Source: Paraclostridium tenue (GTDB lineage Bacteria > Bacillota > Clostridia > Peptostreptococcales > Peptostreptococcaceae). From it: a stretch of 18,714 nucleotides of DNA. Below are positions 1 to 6,879 of this stretch, one piece after another (positions within the stretch are counted from its first letter, which is position 1; each line of letters starts with the position of its first letter). The notes under the pieces are model-generated. The model saw only the letters and a program-made list of their open reading frames with translations, had not been told where the DNA came from and searched no databases. The position numbers and the translations under genes are program-made. The stretch is from positions 1-18,714 of the forward strand of contig NZ_BAAACP010000027.1 of the NCBI RefSeq assembly GCF_039521565.1, read 5' to 3'.

Positions 1-83
1 AATGTAGTTTTACCGTGGTCAACGTGACCTATTGTTCCTATATTAACGTGTGGCTTATTTCTTTCAAATTTAGCTTTAGCCAT
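1..83 (-). CDS. tuf: Elongation factor Tu, N-terminal fragment (cut by window edge)
   Basis: EF-Tu is the GTPase that brings aminoacyl-tRNA to the ribosomal A site. Only about 27 codons are visible. They read MAKAKFERNKPHVNIGTIGH and then VDHGKTT, which contains the family's P-loop (GHVDHGKT). The ATG follows a strong Shine-Dalgarno sequence (AAGGGAGGA, about 6 bases upstream). tuf lies 67 bases downstream of sigH with no convincing terminator between them, only a weak 6-bp hairpin, so partial read-through from sigH is possible. In many Firmicutes sigH is followed by rpmG-secE-nusG; a tuf copy at this place is, from memory, also found in Clostridioides difficile, which has a second copy in the str operon. 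The identity is secure; the rest of the gene is outside the window. Confidence 0.95.
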   Translation of the reverse strand, partial: MAKAKFERNKPHVNIGTIGHVDHGKTT

Positions 84-150
84 TTTGAATTCCTCCCTTA
101 TTTTTATATTTGTTAATGCTTACATTAAGCTTATGCTAAGTATTTTACTA

Positions 151-798
151 TTAATTATTTCTGTTTTCAAGATATTTTTCCAATTTTCTCTTCACTCTTT
201 GTAGTGCATTATCAATTGATTTAACATCTCTATCTAATCTATCAGCTATATACTGATAAGACTTGCCATTTAAGTATAGTTCTAAAACTTCTAATTCTAA
301 TTTACTTAAAATTTCATTCATCTTTGATTCTATATTTTTAAGCTCTTCTTTGCTTATTATTAACTCTTCTGGATCAGTTATTATACTTGTAGCTATTATA
401 TCTAATAATGTTCTTTCTGATTCTTCATCATATATAGGCTTATTTAAAGATACATATGAATTAAGAGGTATGTGTTTTTGTCTTGTTGCAGTTTTTATTG
501 CCGTTATAATCTGTCTAGTTATACATATCTCTGCAAAACACTTAAATGAATTCGTCTTACTTCCGTCAAAATCCCTTATAGCCTTATAAAGACCTATCAT
601 ACCTTCTTGAATTATATCTTCCTTATCTGCCCCAACTAGAAAATATGACTTTGCCTTTGATTTAACAAAGTTTTTATATTTGGTAATTATATACTCTAGT
701 GCTAGTGTATCCCCTTTATTAGCTTTTAATACTATCTCATATTCATCTTGTTGAGAATTATTTACAAATTCAAAACCATTTTCTTTAGCTACTAACAT
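151..798 (-). CDS. sigH: RNA polymerase sigma-H factor (sporulation/transition state)
   Basis: SigH is the sigma-70-family factor that directs early sporulation and stationary-phase transcription in Firmicutes. With the start chosen here the protein has 215 residues, close to the roughly 218 of B. subtilis SigH. Region 2 is evident at about residues 36-105 (ALEYIITKYKNFVKSKAKSY, EDIIQEGMIGLYKAIRDF, ITRQIITAIKTATRQKH). Region 4 is at about 155-210, with a helix-turn-helix (YQYIADRLDRDVKSIDNALQ). The open frame extends upstream to an ATG at 861, but that would add 21 residues unlike the family. I prefer the ATG at 798 because GGGGGGAG lies just before it and because a good promoter lies between the two starts, so its transcript could not contain the longer start. 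It sits 59 bases after yacP. A Spo0A-type box lies upstream, so control by Spo0A is plausible. Confidence 0.95.
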   Translation of the reverse strand: MLVAKENGFEFVNNSQQDEYEIVLKANKGDTLALEYIITKYKNFVKSKAKSYFLVGADKEDIIQEGMIGLYKAIRDFDGSKTNSFKCFAEICITRQIITAIKTATRQKHIPLNSYVSLNKPIYDEESERTLLDIIATSIITDPEELIISKEELKNIESKMNEILSKLELEVLELYLNGKSYQYIADRLDRDVKSIDNALQRVKRKLEKYLENRNN

Positions 799-831
799 TT
801 TACTCCCCCCATTACTTAACTTAATAGGTAT

Positions 832-861
832 ATTATAATTTATAAAACTTAGTATTTTCAA
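832..861 (-). promoter_or_regulatory. Probable sigma-A promoter of sigH
   Basis: On the minus strand TTGAAA (856-861) is separated by 18 bases from TATAAT (832-837), a close match to the vegetative consensus. The -35 overlaps the TGA stop codon of yacP. Transcription would begin near 825, leaving a leader of roughly 27 bases before the sigH ATG at 798. This gives sigH expression independent of the upstream rlmB-yacP genes, as is known for the B. subtilis gene. The promoter is inferred from sequence only. Confidence 0.75.
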
Positions 862-1385
862 CGGTTTCTACGAATGTTCTCAAGTTTCGACAAAGTTTCT
901 TTATCTAACCTATCTTCTAACCAATTTCTCTGTATTTTTCGTTCTGAGTTTACTTGTTTACTTTTAATCTTAGTTTTAGCTTCTTCAACATCCAACTTAA
1001 GCTCTCTAGCAGATACTCTGCTAGCACCTTTTCCTAATACTATTTGTTGTTCTGCATAATCATTTGTAGCTACTTTCACAACATCATACTTAGATAAAGA
1101 TGTTATAAACTTTTCAATATAGCTATCTGCTGTTTGGTGTTCTTTTGTGTAAACCACAGTTATATATTTTCTTTTCTCAACTTTTTCCATAGAGTTTTTA
1201 ACATTATATGCATCAAAAACTACTATAGCTTTTTGTCCCGAAAACTCAGCATATTCTATTATGATATCAATTAACTTTTCTCTTGCTCCATCTAAATCAT
1301 CTACTGAAATTTTCTTTAAATCTCCCCATGCATTTATAATATTATATCCATCAATTATTAGATAATGGTTAATTTTTCTTTTCAT
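858..1385 (-). CDS. rae1: NYN-domain ribosome-associated endoribonuclease (YacP/Rae1 family)
   Basis: A 175-residue PIN-like NYN-domain protein. The B. subtilis homologue YacP, renamed Rae1, is a roughly 170-residue ribosome-dependent mRNA endonuclease acting at the A site. The N-terminal strand HYLIIDGYNIINAWGDL carries the conserved Asp-Gly-Tyr-Asn of the active site. Further acidic positions are in VVFDAYNV and in TADSYIEKFI. A C-terminal basic segment (about 135-175) may contact RNA. The start codon lies 3 bases after the rlmB stop, with only a weak AGGT ahead of it, so translation is probably coupled to rlmB. Its 3' end carries the -35 element and 0A box of sigH. Family assignment is firm; ribosome-dependent cleavage is transferred by homology. 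Confidence 0.88.
   Translation of the reverse strand: MKRKINHYLIIDGYNIINAWGDLKKISVDDLDGAREKLIDIIIEYAEFSGQKAIVVFDAYNVKNSMEKVEKRKYITVVYTKEHQTADSYIEKFITSLSKYDVVKVATNDYAEQQIVLGKGASRVSARELKLDVEEAKTKIKSKQVNSERKIQRNWLEDRLDKETLSKLENIRRNR
886..894 (-). promoter_or_regulatory. Putative Spo0A-binding site (0A box) upstream of sigH
   Basis: The minus strand reads TTTGTCGAA, an exact match to the 0A-box core (TGTCGAA) with the preferred flanking T. It lies within the last codons of yacP, 24 bases upstream of the sigH -35, centred at about -65 from the expected start of transcription. Spo0A is the master sporulation regulator. From memory, direct binding of Spo0A to the sigH promoter has been reported in C. 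difficile. A 7-mer core can occur by chance, but the position is apt. Confidence 0.5.
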
Positions 1386-1388
1386 TAC

Positions 1389-2123
1389 CTATTTAGAACC
1401 CATTCTTTGTTTGAATATTTCATATAAAAGAATACTTCCTGCTACTGATGCATTTAAAGATGTAACATTTCCTACCATAGGCATCTTAACAGTAAAGTCA
1501 CAATTCTTTTTAACTAATCTTGATATTCCAAATCCTTCACTTCCTATTACTAAACCTATAGGTCCTGTTAAATTTTGTTCATAGAATGTTTGACCATCCA
1601 TATCCGCTGCTGCAATCCATAAACCATGTTCTTTTAATGTTTTTATTGTATTTACAATATTGGTTACTTTGCATACTGGAACATATTCAACTGCACCAGC
1701 AGATGCTTTTGCTACTGTTGGTGTAATATGAACTGATCTTCTCTTTGGTATTATAACTCCATGAGCCCCTACAGCATCAGCAGTTCTTATTATTGACCCT
1801 AGGTTATGAGGATCTGTTATTTCATCTAATATTATAAAAAATGGGTCTTCACCTTTATCTTTTACATTTTGAATTAACTCATCTAGTTCATAGTATTTAT
1901 ATTCACTTACATTAGCTATTACACCTTGATGTGAATGACTTGTACTTATTTCATCTAATTTATTTCTGTCTACATATTGAATTACAATATTTTTTTCTTT
2001 CGCCATAGCTATAATCTTTTTTATAGAGCCTTCCTTTGCTCCATTAGCTATCATTATCTTATCTATCTCTCTATCATTTTTTATAGCTTCTATAACTGGA
2101 TTTCTTCCTTCTATATTTGCCAA
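1389..2123 (-). CDS. rlmB: 23S rRNA 2'-O-ribose methyltransferase, TrmH/RlmB family
   Basis: A SpoU/TrmH-type (SPOUT) methyltransferase expected to modify the ribose of G2251 in the 23S rRNA peptidyl-transferase loop, using S-adenosylmethionine. An N-terminal substrate-binding domain covers about residues 1-70. The trefoil-knot catalytic domain follows, with the three family motifs NLGSIIRTADAVGAHG, GLVIGSEGFGISRLV and MVGNVTSLNASVAGSILLYE. The frame opens at a GTG (2132), but that codon abuts its only possible Shine-Dalgarno sequence. AGGCGGTGA is well spaced for the TTG at 2121-2123, giving MANIEGRNPVIEAI, so I chose the TTG start. The thyX stop codon TAG forms part of this ribosome-binding site, which suggests coupling. 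Other TrmH-family methyltransferases are possible alternatives, but this locus and the sequence favour RlmB. Confidence 0.9.
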   Translation of the reverse strand: MANIEGRNPVIEAIKNDREIDKIMIANGAKEGSIKKIIAMAKEKNIVIQYVDRNKLDEISTSHSHQGVIANVSEYKYYELDELIQNVKDKGEDPFFIILDEITDPHNLGSIIRTADAVGAHGVIIPKRRSVHITPTVAKASAGAVEYVPVCKVTNIVNTIKTLKEHGLWIAAADMDGQTFYEQNLTGPIGLVIGSEGFGISRLVKKNCDFTVKMPMVGNVTSLNASVAGSILLYEIFKQRMGSK

Positions 2124-2135
2124 ACTCTTCACCGC

Positions 2136-2894
2136 CTATAAATTATTAAACTTTTCTCTTACTTGTGTAATGTTTCCACACGTCATTTTTCCTTCTGGAC
2201 AAGGTCCTTTTATGCACTTAGGTCCTATATTTTTAAATAATATAGGTGCTATTTCTCTTACCTGTCTTAGCATTTCTATAGATAAATCTCTTATTTCCCA
2301 TTGAGCTCTTTCACAACATCTATGGTTAAAGAAGTTATATAAACTTCTAGTATTCATAGTAAATACCATTTTCGTCTCACATGCATTAGGGAATACGTAT
2401 CTTGCATCTTCTATTGCTTTTTTCTCTGCATTTCTTTTAGCTTCTTTCTCATTCTTCCCACATTTTACTAAATTATTATAATGTTTCTCAAATAAGATAT
2501 CTACTAATTTATCATAAGCTTCTTGATCTTTATTCATAGCATCTATAAATAATGCTTTTGCTTCCTCTATTTGTTCTATTTCAGGAGGAACTATATATTC
2601 AAATTGATTAAGTTTAACATATCTTTGACTTTGCTGTGAAAAGCTTGCTATACGATGTCTAACAATTTGATGAGAGCAACTTCTAGATATCCCCTCTACC
2701 GCAAATGTAAATGTAACATGTTCTAACGGAGATTCATGTCCTATATTTATTAACATATTTAAAAACTTTTCTACACTCTCGTCTGTTAAGTTTTGTTCTA
2801 TTTCATCTACCCCTACTGATGAGTAGCATAGCTTTGCAGCCATTGATATCACCTTTTCTGGTTCTGGTGTATGTGCTATTACTTTAACTTTCAT
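2136..2894 (-). CDS. thyX: Flavin-dependent thymidylate synthase
   Basis: ThyX makes dTMP from dUMP with methylene-tetrahydrofolate, FAD and NADPH, and it replaces ThyA in many anaerobes. The 252-residue protein carries the ThyX signature RHRIASFSQQSQR at residues 79-91, which binds dUMP and FAD and includes the active-site serines. SPLEHVTFTFAVEGISRSCS is upstream and NFFNHRCCERAQWEIR downstream, both typical of the family. The C-terminal segment is cysteine-rich (CIKGPCPEGKMTCG), which I have seen in clostridial ThyX but cannot assign a role. The ATG has an excellent Shine-Dalgarno sequence (AAGGAGG). The gene follows the mrnC terminator and has its own promoter, so it starts the thyX-rlmB-yacP unit. 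Confidence 0.96.
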   Translation of the reverse strand: MKVKVIAHTPEPEKVISMAAKLCYSSVGVDEIEQNLTDESVEKFLNMLINIGHESPLEHVTFTFAVEGISRSCSHQIVRHRIASFSQQSQRYVKLNQFEYIVPPEIEQIEEAKALFIDAMNKDQEAYDKLVDILFEKHYNNLVKCGKNEKEAKRNAEKKAIEDARYVFPNACETKMVFTMNTRSLYNFFNHRCCERAQWEIRDLSIEMLRQVREIAPILFKNIGPKCIKGPCPEGKMTCGNITQVREKFNNL

Positions 2895-2916
2895 AAGTAT
2901 ACCTCCTTAATAGTTT

Positions 2917-2944
2917 ATTATATTATTATACCTTATTTTGTCTA
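2917..2944 (-). promoter_or_regulatory. Probable promoter of the thyX-rlmB-rae1 unit
   Basis: On the minus strand TAGACA (2939-2944) is separated by 16 bases from TATAAT (2917-2922). A second TATAAT at 2925-2930 could serve instead, but it lacks a good -35. The site lies between the mrnC terminator and the thyX ribosome-binding site and would give a leader of about 20 bases. Confidence 0.5.
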
Positions 2945-2983
2945 AAAATGTAGTATCTCAAATAAATAGAATTCTTTGGCAGT

Positions 2984-3020
2984 AAAAAAGAGCTATCCTC
3001 ACTTAGAGATAGCTCCTTTT
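2984..3020 (-). terminator. Rho-independent terminator after mrnC
   Basis: Minus-strand hairpin with 8-bp perfect arms (GAGCTATC at 2990-2997 pairing with GATAGCTC at 3008-3015) and a 10-base loop, followed by a run of six T residues. The flanking A and T tracts allow the stem to extend. It begins within a few bases of the mrnC stop codon and closes the gltX-side group of genes. Confidence 0.88.
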
Positions 3021-3022
3021 AA

Positions 3023-3418
3023 TTACATACTTTCTTCTGTTATTTCAATTGCCTTTTGAATTACTTCCTTAAGTCTGTTATAGTCTTTCTTCATATGAAG
3101 GTACCCTATTAAAGCCTCAAATCCTGTAGCATTTTTATAATCTATAATATCTGCATTTTTAGGTGTAGTATGAGATTTTTGGTTACGACCTCTTTTATAT
3201 ATCCTATGTTCTTCTTCTGTTAAGGAATCTTCTATAGTAAGAATTACATTAGCCTGTGCCTTAGCTTTAACATACTTTATTGCTGTCTTATGTAAATCAT
3301 TAACTTTTTTATTTACATTCTTATTTATAATATACTCTCTTATATATGATTCATATACAGTATCTCCTAAATAAGCAAGTACTAATGGTGATACTGTAGC
3401 TAAGTTTATATTTTCCAT
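3023..3418 (-). CDS. mrnC: Mini-ribonuclease III
   Basis: Mini-RNase III is an RNase III-like nuclease without a dsRNA-binding domain; in B. subtilis it matures the ends of 23S rRNA. The product has 131 residues. The catalytic signature is split into LAYLGDTVYESY (Asp19), the KRGRNQKSHTTPKNA block (76-89) and TGFEALIGYLH (Glu101). An in-frame ATG at 3436 would overlap the end of cysS and add six residues. I chose the ATG at 3416-3418 because AAGGGTG lies 6-7 bases upstream of it and the family begins close to this point. The stop of cysS is two bases away (TAA-TA-ATG), so translation is very probably coupled to cysS. The same cysS-mrnC order is common in Firmicutes. Confidence 0.94.
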   Translation of the reverse strand: MENINLATVSPLVLAYLGDTVYESYIREYIINKNVNKKVNDLHKTAIKYVKAKAQANVILTIEDSLTEEEHRIYKRGRNQKSHTTPKNADIIDYKNATGFEALIGYLHMKKDYNRLKEVIQKAIEITEESM

Positions 3419-3420
3419 TA

Positions 3421-4818
3421 TTACACCCTTTTCCATTTAGTTCCTTGTCTAGTATCTTCTAAAACAATACCCATATCTAATAATTTATTTCTTATTTCAT
3501 CTGCTAAAGCAAAGTTTTTATTTTTCTTTGCATCAGTTCTATCTTGTATTAATTTTTCTATATCTGCATCTAAAACTTCATCTTGTTTTTTATTAACTAT
3601 GTTTAATACATTAGTTAATTCCTCAAACTCTGATAAGCATTTTTTAGCAAATTCAATTGATGATTCTTCACTTACATTTGAATTTATAAATCTCGCTAAT
3701 TCAAATATAGCACTTATAGCATCTGCTGTATTTATATCGTCATCCATAGCATCTATAAATTTATCTCTGTATGAATCTAATTCTTTAACTAAAGCTTTTT
3801 CATTTTCTTTTATATTCTCATCTTTTAAATTACTTAAAGTAAACTCTAATTTTTCTTTAGTATTATATAGTCTTTCAAGACCTGCTTTTGCTTGTGATAA
3901 CATTTCATCACTAAAGTTTACTGGATTTCTATAATGAGCAGATAGCATAAAGAATCTTACTACTTCTAAATCATATTTGTCAGCAATATCTCTTACTGTA
4001 AAGAAATTACCTTTAGACTTACTCATTTTTTCATTATTTATATTTATATATCCATTATGTATCCAGTAATTAGAGAATGTTTTTCCACTTCTTGCTTCAC
4101 TTTGAGCTATTTCATTTTCATGATGTGGGAATGCTAAATCTTGTCCTCCAGCATGTATATCTATAGTATCTCCTAAATATCTCTTAGACATTACTGAACA
4201 TTCAATATGCCATCCTGGTCTACCTACACTCCATGGACTTTCCCATCCTGGCTCTCCTTCTTTTCTTGGTTTCCATAATACGAAATCCATTGGATGTCTT
4301 TTTTGAGAGTTTACTTCTATTCTAGCTCCAGCTTCTAAATCTTCTTGATTTTGCTTAGAAAGTTTTCCATACCCTTCAAATTTTTGAGTATCAAAATATA
4401 CTTCTCCATTTACTTCATAAGCATATCCTTTTTCTTCTAACTCTTTTATGAATTCTATTATTTCATTTATATTTTCTGTAACTCTTGGATGTACTGTAGC
4501 TCTTTTTATACCTAAACCATCTGCATCCTTGAAATATTCATCTATGTACTTATTAGCAACTTGTTCAGGAGTTATTCCTTCTTCATTACTTCTTTTTATT
4601 ATTTTATCATCAACATCTGTAAAGTTTTGAATATATGTTACATCATATCCTCTATACTCTAAGTATCTTCTAAATGTATCAAATATTATAAATGGTCTGG
4701 CATTTCCTATGTGGAAAAAGTTATAAACTGTAGGTCCACAAACATACATCTTTACCTTTCCTTCTTCTATTGGAACAAATTCTTCTTTTGTTCTAGTTAA
4801 CGTATTGTATAACTTCAT
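3421..4818 (-). CDS. cysS: Cysteinyl-tRNA synthetase
   Basis: Class I synthetase charging tRNA-Cys, 465 residues, matching the usual length of about 466. The HIGH motif appears as HIGN (36-39) and the KMSKS loop is exact (264-268). The four zinc ligands that select cysteine are all present: Cys27, Cys207, His232 and Glu236 (in VCGPT, HIECSV and PHHENE). The C-terminal DALR and anticodon-binding region follows. The reading frame extends to a GTG at 4827, but that GTG is part of the Shine-Dalgarno sequence GAGGTG itself. The ATG at 4816-4818 is correctly spaced behind it and gives the family start MKLYNT. The gene is 127 bases after an unrecognised small gene. I see no T-box in its leader, but a palindrome overlaps the probable -10. 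Confidence 0.97.
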   Translation of the reverse strand: MKLYNTLTRTKEEFVPIEEGKVKMYVCGPTVYNFFHIGNARPFIIFDTFRRYLEYRGYDVTYIQNFTDVDDKIIKRSNEEGITPEQVANKYIDEYFKDADGLGIKRATVHPRVTENINEIIEFIKELEEKGYAYEVNGEVYFDTQKFEGYGKLSKQNQEDLEAGARIEVNSQKRHPMDFVLWKPRKEGEPGWESPWSVGRPGWHIECSVMSKRYLGDTIDIHAGGQDLAFPHHENEIAQSEARSGKTFSNYWIHNGYININNEKMSKSKGNFFTVRDIADKYDLEVVRFFMLSAHYRNPVNFSDEMLSQAKAGLERLYNTKEKLEFTLSNLKDENIKENEKALVKELDSYRDKFIDAMDDDINTADAISAIFELARFINSNVSEESSIEFAKKCLSEFEELTNVLNIVNKKQDEVLDADIEKLIQDRTDAKKNKNFALADEIRNKLLDMGIVLEDTRQGTKWKRV

Positions 4819-4893
4819 CCTATTCACCTCACTATTTTATTTATATTCTAAATCTAACTATTATAATCTATTATAATTTATATTCTCTTTAAT

Positions 4894-4912
4894 TAATAGT
4901 ACTACTATTATA
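4894..4912 (-). promoter_or_regulatory. Possible cysS promoter -10 with overlapping palindromic operator
   Basis: The minus strand has TATAAT at 4907-4912. Running from inside it (4910) to 4894 is TAATAGTAGTACTATTA, a perfect inverted repeat with 8-bp arms around one central base. A dyad covering the -10 and the expected start of transcription is a typical repressor position. No convincing -35 is present upstream of this -10, and further TATAAT-like sequences lie downstream near 4862-4877, so the promoter itself is uncertain. I do not recognise the operator. Confidence 0.35.
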
Positions 4913-4945
4913 CCCGCTTGTATTCATAAAGAAACTATTTATATT

Positions 4946-5110
4946 TTATAGTTTTTTAGTTATTTCTAAATAATCTATTTTATTTAATACACATTTTTGA
5001 TATAAATCTTTATTGATAATTTTATCATCTTTCATCTTATTAAGTATATTTATATAGTCTTCACAAAGTTGACTTAACTCCCCCTTTATTTCTTTAATAT
5101 CTATACGCAT
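4946..5110 (-). CDS. Small hypothetical protein, 54 residues, between gltX and cysS
   Basis: I found this open frame by reading the gltX-cysS gap on the minus strand. It begins MRIDIKEIKGELSQLCEDYI and ends DYLEITKKL before TAA. AGGAGG stands 5 bases before the ATG, an ideal ribosome-binding site, and the codon use is like that of the neighbours, which supports a real gene. The product is soluble, highly charged (10 Lys, several Glu and Asp) and probably helical, with two cysteines (16 and 40). It has no signal peptide, membrane segment or motif known to me. It sits after the gltX terminator and before the cysS promoter region, so it may be transcribed alone or with cysS. I cannot assign a function. 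Confidence 0.65.
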   Translation of the reverse strand: MRIDIKEIKGELSQLCEDYINILNKMKDDKIINKDLYQKCVLNKIDYLEITKKL

Positions 5111-5189
5111 ACAATCCTCCTAAAAATATACATTTAAAATATAACTATTTAAGATATATTAAGTTTATATATATAAAATCCCTCTATTT

Positions 5190-5198
5190 TTATGCACA
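5190..5198 (+). other. DnaA-box-like 9-mer
   Basis: TTATGCACA fits the degenerate DnaA-box consensus TTATNCACA exactly. It lies in the gap between the gltX terminator and the small gene. One isolated box could be chance in such AT-rich DNA; it is listed because a second, perfect box occurs in the next intergenic gap. Confidence 0.3.
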
Positions 5199-5226
5199 TA
5201 ATCTTTCTTCAAAAACTTACATAAAT

Positions 5227-5255
5227 AAAACCCATCTTTTATTAAGACGGGTTTT
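5227..5255 (-). terminator. Terminator after gltX
   Basis: Hairpin with 12-bp arms (AAAACCCGTCTT and AAGATGGGTTTT on the minus strand, one G-T wobble) and a 5-base loop, beginning a few bases after the gltX stop codon. The following tract is TTTTATTTAT when the stem edge is counted, so efficiency may be moderate. On the plus strand the right arm runs into TTTTTAT, so it could act both ways, although I see no plus-strand gene. Confidence 0.8.
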
Positions 5256-5260
5256 TATAA

Positions 5261-6742
5261 TTATAATAAATTTTCTTTTACATATTTTATTCTATTTAAA
5301 CAAGTTTCTTTACCTATAACAGCAGCTGCCTTTGGTAAATCTGGACCATGCATTTGTCCTGTTAATATAACTCTTGTTCCCATGAATAAGTTTTTACCTT
5401 TTATTCCATGTTCTTTTTGTATTTCTTTAAACATAGCCTTAAAGAATTCTTCACTTATTTCATCTGCAGCAGTTATTTTTTCTTCTAAAGCATTTATTAA
5501 AGTTGGTATATGCTCTAATTTTAAGAATTCAGCACACTCTTCAGTTTCTAATTTAACTTCATCTCCAAAGAATATGTTAACATGATCTGTTATTTCTTTT
5601 ACATATTGTAATTTTTCTTTAACAACAGAAACCATACCTTTTACAAAGTCATATCTATTTGCAACATCTTCTTCTGTTATATATCCAGCTTCTATTAAAA
5701 ATGGTATAGCTAAATCTGTTATATACTCATCTGAAGCTTCTTTTATATAGTGTTGGTTAACCCAGTTTAATTTATCTGTATCAAATACTCCACCACTCTT
5801 AGACACTCTTTCAACTGAGAAATGCTCTTCTAATTCTTTCATTGTGAATAACTCTTGGTTATCTTCTGGTGACCATCCAACTAGTGCAACATAGTTAACT
5901 AGACCTTCTGGTAAGTATCCTTTTCTCTTGAAGTCTTCTACTGCAACATCTCCATGTCTTTTACTTAATTTTTTCTTTTCCTTATTAAGTATGTTTGGAA
6001 GGTGTACAAAAGTAGGAGCTTCCCATCCAAATGCTTCATATAAGTATACATGCTTTGGAGTTGATGATATCCATTCTTCTCCTCTTATAACATGTGTTAT
6101 TTTCATCATATGGTCGTCCACTACAACTGCAAAGTGATATGTAGGGAACCCATCTGTTTTTATTAATACTTGATCATCTAACTCATCAGTATTAAATTCA
6201 GTTTCTCCTCTTACTAAATCAGTGAACTTTATCACATGATTTTCTGGTAATTTTAATCTTATTACATATTCTTCACCAGCAGCTAATTTAGCTTCAACCT
6301 CTTCTTTTGATAAGTTTCTACAATGACCATCATATTTTGGAGTTTCTCCAGCTTCTTTTTGCTTTTCTCTTACTTCATCTAATCTTTCTTTTGAACAGAA
6401 GCAATAGTATGCTTTTCCACTATCTAGTAATTGTTGGATATAATCTTTGTATATATCTAATCTTTCTGATTGTATATATGGTCCATATTCTCCAACTTGA
6501 GTTACTTCTTTATTTTCACCTAATATAACACCTTCTGTATGGTTAACACCAGCCCATGCCATAGCTTCTAACATGTTTTCTATTGCACCATCAACAAGTC
6601 TTGTTCTATCAGTATCTTCAACTCTTAATATGTACTCTCCACCCATTCTCTTTGCAAATAAGTAGTTATATAAAGCCGTTCTTAAACTACCTATATGTAC
6701 AAATCCAGTAGGACTTGGAGCAAATCTTACTCTAACACTCAT
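5261..6742 (-). CDS. gltX: Glutamyl-tRNA synthetase
   Basis: Class I synthetase of 493 residues that charges tRNA with glutamate; in bacteria lacking GlnRS it also mischarges tRNA-Gln for later amidation. The window cannot show which type this is. The catalytic HIGH motif is HIGS (16-19) in APSPTGFVHIGSLRTALYN, and the KMSKS loop is KLSKR (258-262). A zinc-binding set is intact: Cys114, Cys116, Tyr137 and Cys141 (YYCFCS and KYDGHC). The C-terminal third is the helical anticodon-binding region. The ATG follows AGGAGG with good spacing. It has a likely promoter of its own and a strong terminator, so it is probably transcribed as a single gene. Confidence 0.97.
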   Translation of the reverse strand: MSVRVRFAPSPTGFVHIGSLRTALYNYLFAKRMGGEYILRVEDTDRTRLVDGAIENMLEAMAWAGVNHTEGVILGENKEVTQVGEYGPYIQSERLDIYKDYIQQLLDSGKAYYCFCSKERLDEVREKQKEAGETPKYDGHCRNLSKEEVEAKLAAGEEYVIRLKLPENHVIKFTDLVRGETEFNTDELDDQVLIKTDGFPTYHFAVVVDDHMMKITHVIRGEEWISSTPKHVYLYEAFGWEAPTFVHLPNILNKEKKKLSKRHGDVAVEDFKRKGYLPEGLVNYVALVGWSPEDNQELFTMKELEEHFSVERVSKSGGVFDTDKLNWVNQHYIKEASDEYITDLAIPFLIEAGYITEEDVANRYDFVKGMVSVVKEKLQYVKEITDHVNIFFGDEVKLETEECAEFLKLEHIPTLINALEEKITAADEISEEFFKAMFKEIQKEHGIKGKNLFMGTRVILTGQMHGPDLPKAAAVIGKETCLNRIKYVKENLL

Positions 6743-6774
6743 AATCTTACCTCCTAAGTTTTGTTCTATCTATT

Positions 6775-6783
6775 ATAATACCA
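6775..6783 (-). promoter_or_regulatory. Probable extended -10 promoter of gltX
   Basis: The minus strand reads TGGTATTAT, an extended -10 (TGN-TATNAT). The hexamer 17 bases upstream is TTATAA (6798-6803), a weak -35, which is acceptable for an extended -10 promoter. Transcription would start about 20-30 bases before the gltX ribosome-binding site. Confidence 0.4.
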
Positions 6784-6848
6784 AATTTATCCCATATTTA
6801 TAATATAATTTTGCACAATTATATTTATAAATACTATAAATTTATTCC

Positions 6849-6857
6849 TGTGGATAA
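6849..6857 (-). other. Perfect DnaA box
   Basis: The minus strand reads TTATCCACA, the highest-affinity DnaA box. Thirty-one bases away on the plus strand is ATATCCACA (6889-6897), one mismatch from the consensus. Both lie in the AT-rich proS-gltX gap. The pair could be a DnaA-binding cluster or a coincidence of the local GTGGAT/ATCCAC repeats. Confidence 0.4.
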
Positions 6858-6879
6858 ATTAAATTTTATATAAAATTAA

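Noticed and set aside
84..150. Terminator between sigH and tuf
   Set aside because: The best hairpin (TTAATG-TAAG-CATTAA) has only six AT-rich pairs and no proper T-run, so I do not call it.
263..589. 108-codon plus-strand frame over sigH
   Set aside because: It is a shadow of sigH, with no Shine-Dalgarno sequence or recognisable domain.
799..861. 21-residue N-terminal extension of SigH from the ATG at 861
   Set aside because: The sequence is a translated promoter region (it contains TATAAT), does not resemble SigH and lacks a ribosome-binding site, whereas the ATG at 798 has one.
4819..4827. GTG start for cysS three codons upstream
   Set aside because: The GTG is part of the Shine-Dalgarno sequence serving the ATG at 4818.
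4819..5260. T-box or other riboswitch ahead of cysS or the small gene
   Set aside because: No TGGTACCGCG-type T-box core or leader terminator is present. The only strong hairpin is the gltX terminator.
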